DNA of 10,116 nucleotides from Baffinella frigidus (taxonomy: Eukaryota; Cryptophyceae; Cryptomonadales; Baffinellaceae). The notes under the pieces were generated by a model. It searched no databases and had not been told where the DNA came from. It saw nothing but the letters and a program-made list of their open reading frames with translations. The position numbers and the translations under genes are program-made. Where the stretch lies: positions 48,185 to 58,300 of the forward strand of contig MU646438.1 in assembly GCA_026770585.1 (NCBI GenBank). Direction: 5' to 3'. Below, piece by piece: positions 1 to 4,355 of the stretch. Positions within the stretch are counted from its first letter, which is position 1; each line of letters opens with the position of its first letter.

Positions 1-92
1 ACACTGTGCACCATCCACTCTGTACACTGTGCACCATCCACTCTGTACACTGTGCACCATCCACTCTGTACACTGTGCACCATCCACTCTGT
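1..92. repeat. 23-bp tandem repeat, four perfect copies
   Basis: Four consecutive identical 23-bp units start at 1, 24, 47 and 70, each beginning ACACTGTGCACC and ending CCACTCTGT. The array breaks down just after 92 into a degenerate ACAACTATGTACTATACAG stretch. It begins at the window edge, so the true copy number is unknown. Because 23 is not a multiple of three, the open frame across it (a Cys/His/Thr-rich peptide) is a by-product of the repeat and not a gene. Confidence 0.97.
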
Positions 93-360
93 ACAACTAT
101 GTACTATACAGTGCATACAATCGGTATGTATAAAATATTACATATACAGAGATATATAAGCTACCGCCTGGTGCAGAGAGAGAATACCTGGGCGCGAAAG
201 GCGTGCATCTCGCCGCAGTCACCCGCAGCCACGACAACCATCTCCGCCCCCGCCCCCACCCGCCGCTCCCTGCGTCAGGTTTTCGGGTTACGCATTGCGG
301 TCCAGGGTGTGGGGTTTGGGGGAGTATACACAAGCACACCAGCGGAGGTCTGATTCATGT
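93..360. other. No firm gene; one weak minus-strand exon candidate (223-269)
   Basis: The stretch holds an AT-rich segment with TATAAAATATTACATATA (about 125-160) and a GC-rich part. On the minus strand, 269 to 223 has a CTGACGCAG acceptor, 15 open codons (SGGWGRGRRWLSWLR) and a CGG|GTGACT donor. That composition is also what GC-rich DNA gives by chance, so this is only a candidate. A short telomere-like run lies near 306-322. Confidence 0.2.
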
Positions 361-560
361 CTGCAGAAGGGAGAATCTCCTTGGTTATGTGGTGTAGTAT
401 ATAGTACATGAAGGATGGTAAAGCAAACATAGGAGTGTGTGTGCGGCACGCCTGTAGAAAGAAAAATCCTGAGAGTATATAGTACAGTGAAGTATATGCG
501 GGAGACATTGTAGGCGCAAAGAGAAAGGTGTGTCGGATACCGGTAGAATGGCGAATCCTT
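361..560. repeat. Degenerate ~90-bp tandem repeat
   Basis: Three related segments begin at about 361 (CTGCAGAAGGGAGAATCTCC), 452 (CTGTAGAAAGAAAAATCCTG) and 541 (CGGTAGAATGGCGAATCCTT). Shared internal landmarks are TATATAGTACA at 398 and 476, and a GTGTGTGCGG/GTGTGTCGG element near 436 and 528. The copies differ by many substitutions and indels. A further faint relative (GTGCAGAGAGAGAATACC) lies near 170. No conserved reading frame runs through the units. Confidence 0.55.
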
Positions 561-587
561 CTCACTGATGCGCCACGCGACACTCAC

Positions 588-620
588 CGCGCGCACCCCC
601 CTGCCCCCCTGCCGTTTCAT
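588..620 (-). CDS. Weak exon candidate with a consensus GTGAGT donor
   Basis: Read on the minus strand, ATG at 620 opens 11 codons (MKRQGGRGVRA) and is followed directly by G|GTGAGTG, the best donor match at this end of the window. It could be a first coding exon or part of an internal one. No acceptor or partner exon could be fixed, because the sequence to the left is degenerate repeat. Low confidence. Confidence 0.25.
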
Positions 621-722
621 CACGCGTCATTCGCCATGAGTCACGCCATTCATCACTTGGAGGTCAGGCTTTAGGTTTGAGAAGGTCAAAGCCCCCCCCT
701 TAACCCGCCCGTCGTCGGAAAA

Positions 723-772
723 GGGTTTAGGGTGTAGGGTTTGGAGTTTAGGGTTGAGGGGGAAGGGTTTAA
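723..772 (+). repeat. Short telomere-like block
   Basis: About seven degenerate heptamers (GGGTTTAGGGTGTAGGG, then TTTGGAG, TTTAGGG, TTGAGGG) lie with the G-rich strand on plus. They sit just downstream of the donor proposed at 800 for the neighbouring minus-strand exon, the same arrangement as in the introns further right. Confidence 0.85.
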
Positions 773-799
773 ATGCTGAAAGGCTCCCCCCCCACCCAC

Positions 800-956
800 C
801 CCGCAATTGCATCGCACTCGAGCCATCGCGCATGACCCCCTTCCCAGCCCCCAGCTATCGGGAATCCCCAGCCCCCAGCTATCGGGAAAGAAGTTGCTTC
901 TTTTTAAAAACGGTTCCAAGAGAACGGGGTCCCAGAAAAAGGGTTCCGAAACAGAG
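800..956 (-). CDS. Candidate exon with an in-frame 24-bp duplication
   Basis: On the minus strand a pyrimidine-rich acceptor (TTTGTGTTTGAG|C) opens 52 codons plus one leading base, ending at GGG|GTGGGT. The peptide includes SVSEPFFWDP, LLEPFLKRSNFFPDSWGLG and CAMARVRCNCG. A perfect 24-bp direct repeat (843 and 867, CCCAGCCCCCAGCTATCGGG on plus) duplicates PDSWGLG(I/R) without breaking the frame. The first base completes the split AG codon left by the candidate exon at 998-1029. No family recognised. Confidence 0.4.
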
Positions 957-997
957 CTCAAACACAAACGGCTCCAAGAGAAAAAGGCTCCACCAAC

Positions 998-1029
998 CTT
1001 GTACGCCAGTCACAAATGGCGCCAACAAA
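998..1029 (-). CDS. Candidate small exon
   Basis: Acceptor GGTGCCAG, then ten codons (FVGAICDWRT) plus AG, then donor GTTGGTGG. It sits between candidate exons 1061-1182 and 800-956 and its phase fits both. The flanking introns would be only 31 and 41 nt, and both start with the same GTTGGTGGAGCC, so part of this may be a local duplication. Reading straight through instead meets a stop shortly afterwards. Confidence 0.35.
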
Positions 1030-1060
1030 CTGGCACCGACGGACAAAGGGCTCCACCAAC

Positions 1061-1182
1061 CTTGTACTCAACGACCCTGAGACACTCTCCGACCGCCCCC
1101 CGCCCCCACCACCCGCTGGAGCCATTCATTCCGTTTTCGCCATTGGAGCCATTCGCTCCTGCCTCGAAGGGTTGCGGATGCC
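1061..1182 (-). CDS. Candidate exon, Gly/Asn/Ser-rich
   Basis: CGCGCAG acceptor, two leading bases, then 40 codons ending CLRVVEYK before AAG|GTTGGTGG. The middle is low complexity (NGSNGENGMNGSSGWWG) because an AATGGCTCC motif is repeated in the DNA. The same AATGGCTC motif recurs on this strand at about 4470-4600. The flanks look more like ordinary protein. Function unknown. Confidence 0.4.
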
Positions 1183-1213
1183 CTGCGCGCGGGGGGTTCG
1201 TGCCAAGTTGACA

Positions 1214-1257
1214 ACACGTGTTATAAGTTGATTTGTACCCCCGTTTTGTACGGGGGT
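1214..1257. other. Palindrome and short hairpin in an intergenic or intronic stretch
   Basis: AACACGTGTT (1214-1223) is a perfect palindrome with a CACGTG core. It is followed by a stem-loop: ACCCCCG (1237-1243) pairs with CGGGGGT (1251-1257) across a seven-base loop. There is no U-tract, and nothing else suggests a bacterial terminator. Confidence 0.6.
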
Positions 1258-1562
1258 TTCGACGCACACGCAGGCTGTCCCGGCAAAGGATGTTTTCGAT
1301 CTCTGGGCATCACGTATGTCCCAACAACGGCAAACGTTGACAACAACGGCAAATGTTGACCGGACAGATCAAGGCAACCTGGACGGAGCCAAAACGTGCG
1401 CTTCACCTCCAGGCACGCGGGGGGGGCAAACATGCAATACTTGTACCGCCAAGGACTACCGTCCACGTCCAATCCCCTACGATCAATTTCTTTTATCCAC
1501 ACCCGAAAAGGGAAGAGAACACTCACTCCACTGTTTTTTTATAAAGAGAAGAGAAGAGAGAC
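1258..1562. other. No firm gene; tandem 19-mer and unresolved minus-strand frame
   Basis: Two copies of a 19-bp unit ending in GTTGAC lie at 1323-1341 and 1342-1360 with one difference. A minus-strand frame through 1365-1500 (including GLDVDGSPWRYKYCMFAPP) has protein-like composition, but I could not fix splice ends. The 1540-1562 stretch is a purine-rich AAAGAGAAGAGAAGAGAG run. Confidence 0.3.
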
Positions 1563-1655
1563 TTTCAATTTGTTCGAGAAGGAGTTGACCAGGGCGGAGG
1601 CGCCAGAACATGAGCTTGCCTTCTTGCCCCGCGGATATCCCGATCTCCCCCCCGC
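1563..1655 (-). CDS. Candidate exon, hydrophobic/Leu-rich
   Basis: GGGAAACAG acceptor, two leading bases, 30 codons including GEIGISAGQEGKLMFWRLRP and QLLLEQIE, then a possible GAAA|GTCTCT donor. The composition is convincingly protein-like and differs from the flanks. A GTCAAC motif at 1584-1589 falls inside the frame as G-Q-L. No partner exon was phased with confidence. Unknown function. Confidence 0.4.
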
Positions 1656-2012
1656 CTGTTTCCCCGAGCCGTGTTACCAATGGAGCGCTGTGCCGAGAAC
1701 TTCGCCGCAGAAAAAATATAAAAGACACAAATTGACGGTCCTGGTACAAAATCTAAGGGGGAATAGTTGACTTTGATGTTAGATGGAGAGCCAGATTGGA
1801 TCGCGGTTAATCTCATCCCGCGAAGCAGAGGGCTCTGCCGAGACTGCCCCAGAACCTAATCCGCAAATGCTAAATGTTGATTGTTTTGTACCACGGCCGT
1901 CAACTGGTGCCTTTCATTTTCCTCCCTATTTCCCCGAGCCGTGTAAAGCAAATAAGGCCTTGAGACTTCACAACGCAACGTTGCGCTTTACATGTGGTTC
2001 GTGGTACCAACG
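1656..2012. other. No firm gene; GTCAAC/GTACCAG-rich stretch
   Basis: The stretch contains minus-strand AGTCAACTATTCCCCCTTAG near 1770 followed by TTTTGTACCAGG, which resembles an intron end, and a repeated CCTATTTCCCCGAGCCGTGT (about 1925) that is similar to TTTCCCCGAGCCGTGT at about 1659. A plus-strand open frame spans 1783-2166 but crosses the hairpin at 2017-2156 and has no recognisable product. I see no supported gene. Confidence 0.3.
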
Positions 2013-2016
2013 TACA

Positions 2017-2156
2017 GCCAGCCAGAACATTTCACCTCAAGTCAACTGGCTAATCATCGGCAATAAGTCATCGAAGGGCCTGGTCCCAGACCAGGCAGTT
2101 GACTTAAGACTCCGGCTGACAGGGCAGTTGACTTCAGGTAGAATGTGCTGGCTGGC
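2017..2156. repeat. 140-bp imperfect palindrome (hairpin 1)
   Basis: The left arm 2017-2048 and right arm 2125-2156 match in 28 of 32 positions as reverse complements. The centre is itself a perfect stem, CCTGGTC (2079-2085) and GACCAGG (2089-2095) around CCA, so the whole element folds about one point near 2087. The outer arms carry GTCAACTG on the left and CAGTTGAC on the right. It could be a foldback (MITE-like) element or the template of a hairpin RNA. I see no target-site duplication. Confidence 0.85.
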
Positions 2157-2389
2157 ATTGAAATGAAACATTGTTGCGTCCAATGGCTCCGGAAGCGAGA
2201 CTTTTGGCGTGTTCCTCGTGCAACTCTCCAAGAATCAACGTTAGGCAAGTTCCCACTTGAGTCCTGGCCGAGAAGTGTAAAACAATTATTGTAAAGTAAG
2301 TATTGTAAAGCGCAGAGTGTACTTATGCGGGTAGTTGACTTTTAGACCACTCAGTATCCAGGCTCCGACGAGACCCTTCGGCGCTACCC
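2157..2389. other. No firm gene
   Basis: A minus-strand frame through about 2140-2231 (RNTPKVSLPEPLDATMFHFN) has plausible composition, but overlapping frames are also open and no splice pair fits. Near 2285-2310 there is a small direct repeat, ATTGTAAAG(TAAGT)ATTGTAAAG. GTTGAC occurs at 2334. Nothing firmer is visible. Confidence 0.25.
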
Positions 2390-2480
2390 AGCCCCACACC
2401 GAGTGTGTCCAACACCGCACGCGCTAGCACCTCTAAAACACCCTGGTACAAACTAAAACAATCCTGGTTCGAACTTCTTG
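2390..2480 (+). repeat. Dispersed repeat family, copy 1
   Basis: The segment contains GTGTGTCCAACACCG, CTAGCACCTCTAAAA, CCCTGGTACAAACTAAAA and TCCTGGTTCGAAC. It is clearly related to 9631-9730 (plus) and, inverted, to 3451-3530. All copies share a (G)TGTCCAACA block, a TAGCAC or TACCAC block, TCTAAAA or CCTAAAA, and CCTGG(T/G). In translation both strands look protein-like (VSNTxRxSTSK or VLDTLG), but the copies occur in both orientations and in introns, so a mobile or duplicated non-coding element is the safer reading. Confidence 0.6.
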
Positions 2481-2576
2481 CGCTGCCTGACTTTGATTCT
2501 GGCTGGTCACAAACGTATTCTAGAACAAATGAATTGTACAAAAAGGCAACTAAAATACTTTTGTGGCCAGTCAGAG

Positions 2577-2669
2577 TTAAACTGAGAGCTGGAAGTTGCC
2601 TGAGACGGCGACGGCGACAACCCACTTGATATGTTTTCGCATGGCCCCCCCCACCGCCCACTCTGACAC
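2577..2669 (-). CDS. Candidate exon after the 64-nt intron
   Basis: It follows a GGTGTTTGCAG acceptor. One frame from the first base reads VSEWAVGGAMRKHIKWVVAV to a TAA at 2577-2579, which would make a terminal exon. The phase of the preceding exon (ending G|GTTTAT) instead predicts a Gly/Arg-rich frame (VRVGGGGGHAKTYQVGCRRR). Both are open, so either the upstream donor is misplaced or the second frame is real. The acceptor itself is strong. Confidence 0.45.
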   Translation of the reverse strand: MSEWAVGGAMRKHIKWVVAVAVSGNFQLSV

Positions 2670-2733
2670 CTGCAAACACCAAATTCAATTTGAATTAAGT
2701 TCAAAGATGAAATTCGATTTGAATTAAATAAAC
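2670..2733 (-). other. 64-nt AT-rich spliceosomal intron (predicted)
   Basis: The minus strand runs G|GTTTATTTAATTC to GGTGTTTGCAG|G and is very AT-rich between two GC-balanced coding-like flanks. Related AATTCAAATCGAATTT and AATTCAAATTGAATTT segments occur inside it. This is the most conventional intron of the window and a useful yardstick for the organism's ordinary splice sites. Confidence 0.65.
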
Positions 2734-2863
2734 CGTTTCGTGCAATGCAATGGGTGAGAAAACACGTGTCTTCTTTGGTTGACCAGGCTGGTACTAAACC
2801 GTCAAAAAAATCCATTGTTTCATGTGTTTGGTGGCCACCAGATGTGAAAACCACACTATCTTT
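2734..2863 (-). CDS. Candidate exon upstream of the 64-nt intron
   Basis: Acceptor TGCTGTGAG, then 43 codons and one base: KDSVVFTSGGHQTHETMDFF, further on LVPAWSTKEDTC and LTHCIARN, then G|GTTTAT. The frame is open with several His, Cys and Trp residues and no low complexity. Its phase-0 start fits the short exon at 2949-2976 across an 85-nt intron. It contains GTACCAG and GTCAACC motifs. Family not recognised. Confidence 0.55.
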
Positions 2864-2948
2864 CTCACAGCACACCACCGTGTCAATGTTTCCACTTGAT
2901 TAAAAACAAATGGTGAAAATATGAATCGAAGAAACTTTCGGGTTTTAC

Positions 2949-2976
2949 CTTCTCGACTTCACAAACGTCAACAAAT
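2949..2976 (-). CDS. Candidate 28-nt exon
   Basis: ATGTTTGCAG acceptor, one base, nine codons (FVDVCEVEK), then a near-perfect AAG|GTAAAA donor. Its end phase fits the exon at 2734-2863. The leading base needs a partner ending in phase 2; a possible 11-nt exon near 3085-3095 (AACACCACTCG|GTGGAC) would fit but is too short to trust. GTTGAC falls inside it as V-D. Confidence 0.45.
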
Positions 2977-2984
2977 CTGCAAAC

Positions 2985-3181
2985 ATTCAACATACACCCG
3001 AACCCCAAAACTTCAACCTCCCCTAACCCCCAACCTCTAATTCCAAAAACCCCTGCCCCCTAGCGGACGCGTAGTCCACCGAGTGGTGTTCTTCACCAAG
3101 ACTCACCCTAAACCCCAATCCCTAAATCCTAAATCCTAAATCCTAAATCCTCAACCCCCAAACCCTAACCCCCCCCCCGGA
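2985..3181 (-). repeat. Telomere-like block, G-strand on minus
   Basis: On plus this is C-rich: CCCCTAACCCCCAACC, then CACCCTAAACCCCAATCC, four ATCCTAA-type units, then ACCCTAACCCCCCCCCC. A non-repeat island lies at 3060-3108. The orientation is opposite to nearly all arrays to the right. It starts immediately after the donor at 3186 of the neighbouring minus-strand exon, so it probably belongs to that gene's intron, here G-rich in the transcript. Confidence 0.85.
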
Positions 3182-3185
3182 CAAC

Positions 3186-3422
3186 CTGGTGAGAGGTGGC
3201 CTCAAAAGGAGAATCGCCACTTGAGAACACCACCCGGTCCCCGTCATCCGATTTGGCGTCGTGCTTCACTGGACTGCCCTCGCGCTTGGTTGGACTCGAA
3301 AGTGGCGTCTGCCCTGCCCCCCCGATGCCTGCTTCAGGCTTTCCACCGTTACTTAGGTTAACGGAGGTTCCACTTTTGCTCTGAGACGTTGCACTCTCGA
3401 CTTTTGTCTTGGTGGGCAGGAT
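3186..3422 (-). CDS. Predicted 79-codon exon, Ser/Lys/Gly-rich linker
   Basis: Minus-strand frame from CCACAAG|ATC to CACCAG|GTTGTC, exactly 79 codons in phase 0 at both ends. It reads ILPTKTKVESATSQSKSGTS, then Gly/Pro/Ser/Thr-rich sequence (GGAGQTPLSSPTKREGSP), then charged sequence (KHDAKSDDGDR) ending SPFEATSHQ. This is typical of a disordered linker with possible SP/TP phosphorylation sites (SSPTK, GSPVK). The intron after it is telomere-like. The 5' limit is less certain because the frame stays open to 3587 through the dispersed repeat. Confidence 0.65.
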
Positions 3423-3450
3423 CTTGTGGCGGGGTTCACTACGCGTTTGG

Positions 3451-3530
3451 ACAAGGAAGTTTAAGCGTTTGTCCCAGGAGCTTTTAGGTGTGGTACCGCG
3501 TGGAGTGTTGGACACGCCCGGTTTGGTATC
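3451..3530 (-). repeat. Dispersed repeat family, copy 2 (inverted)
   Basis: Reverse complement of the family seen at 2390-2480 and 9631-9730: on the minus strand GCGTGTCCAACACTCCACGCG, then GGTACCACACCTAAAAGCTCC, then TGGGACAAACGCTTAAAC. It lies directly upstream, in transcript sense, of the acceptor proposed at 3423, which suggests the element sits in the preceding intron. Confidence 0.55.
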
Positions 3531-3689
3531 GAGAGGCGCTAGTCCATCGAGAGAGACCCTCCGAACAAGCACTATTGCGAACATCACTAGACGTTTGCAA
3601 TACTATCACTAGTATGATCCAACCGTGTGGTAGGTATCATTGCCAGATTTGTTCAAAATGTTCTAATCGGGGTCTTTTTGCACCTCCAA

Positions 3690-3701
3690 CCGCACGTGCG
3701 G
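3690..3701. other. 12-bp perfect palindrome with CACGTG core
   Basis: CCGCACGTGCGG is a perfect palindrome. CACGTG is the core bound by many bHLH and bZIP factors (E-box or G-box). It lies about 20 bases from GTTGAC at 3718. No promoter context supports a regulatory call. Confidence 0.5.
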
Positions 3702-3815
3702 CCCACGCGCAGGAGCAGTTGACTGATCTCAGCGCGTTTTGTACCGTGACGATGACTAACCCGGGCAGGATTGGTACCAGGAGAAACTCTCGTAATCTCA
3801 TCAAACCAGGCATTT

Positions 3816-3937
3816 ATTCAATTGCTCGGGAGTTCCCCAAATGCACGAAATCCACTACACATGTGCTTTGGACGTGACTGAAAGTTGCAGAAGTGTGATG
3901 CTTTTCGCAAATTCGGGGAACTCCCGAGCAATTCAAT
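3816..3937. repeat. ~120-bp imperfect palindrome (hairpin 2)
   Basis: The left arm 3816-3842 and right arm 3911-3937 are reverse complements with two mismatches (a 19-bp perfect core, AATTGCTCGGGAGTTCCCC and its complement). The 68-nt interior is also partly self-complementary near its ends (GCACGAAATCC against GCTTTTCGC). The flanks show weaker complementarity. Same class as hairpins 1 and 3: a foldback element or hairpin-RNA template. Confidence 0.85.
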
Positions 3938-3975
3938 TCATGTGTGGCGAGATGAAATCGGGATGAGGGAAGTAC

Positions 3976-4021
3976 CTCCAGCCGCGGAGTTGGGGCGCGA
4001 CGACGACCCTTTCCACACACC
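3976..4021 (-). CDS. Weak exon candidate
   Basis: T-rich acceptor TTTGGCGTTTGGTCGCAG, then GVWKGSSSRPNSAAG plus one base, then G|GTACTT, the same donor as the exon at 10014. Its phase-0 start fits the end of the exon at 4283-4355. The alternative is one long open frame (3933-4172, ending HPDFISPHMN before a TGA). I cannot choose between them. Confidence 0.3.
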
Positions 4022-4282
4022 CTGCGACCAAACGCCAAAACTGCGTCAACTTTCCCAGGGTCCGGCAACTTTTCGCTTGCATGGTGGGAGAAACTAGAGC
4101 CATTTCCGGGGCAAGGGTGCCTACCGCTGCCAAGCGAGGACGCATCACAACTGGTTTTTTAGGACGCGTCACAATGAGTTTTAAAAATCTTCCCCCTGAA
4201 TCCTTAAGGAAATGGGGGTTTTAAATGAAATGGGGCGCTGGGCGGTATGCTTGTGGTTAGGTGGGTCGACAGGGGTTGGGAC

Positions 4283-4355
4283 CTTTTCGGGGCCCTGTCG
4301 CCAGGCTGATGTTGATACCGAGGATTCTGCCGAGGACTCGAAGCCCTTCAGGTCC
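4283..4355 (-). CDS. Exon: 24 codons plus one leading base
   Basis: Strong acceptor TTTCTTCTTTTTCGCAG|G, then DLKGFESSAESSVSTSAWRQ, GPEK, donor AAG|GTCCCA. An alternative donor (TCG|GTATCA) lies 36 nt earlier in the same phase. The leading G completes the split Arg codon from the exon at 4699. The frame also remains open to 4181. Confidence 0.65.

Noticed and set aside
3-353. Cys/His-rich 115-codon plus-strand frame
   Set aside because: Its first third is just the 23-bp repeat read in successive frames; the rest has no motif.
1237-1257. Bacterial rho-independent terminator
   Set aside because: There is a GC stem-loop but no U-tract, and the whole window is eukaryotic in character.
1783-2166. 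Plus-strand 127-codon open frame as a gene
   Set aside because: It spans the 140-bp hairpin, has no recognisable motif, and overlaps equally open minus-strand frames. No promoter or splice support.
2440-2480. tRNA-like GGTTCGAAC box
   Set aside because: It resembles the T-loop/B-box, but no five-base-pair T stem, anticodon arm or acceptor stem can be formed around it.
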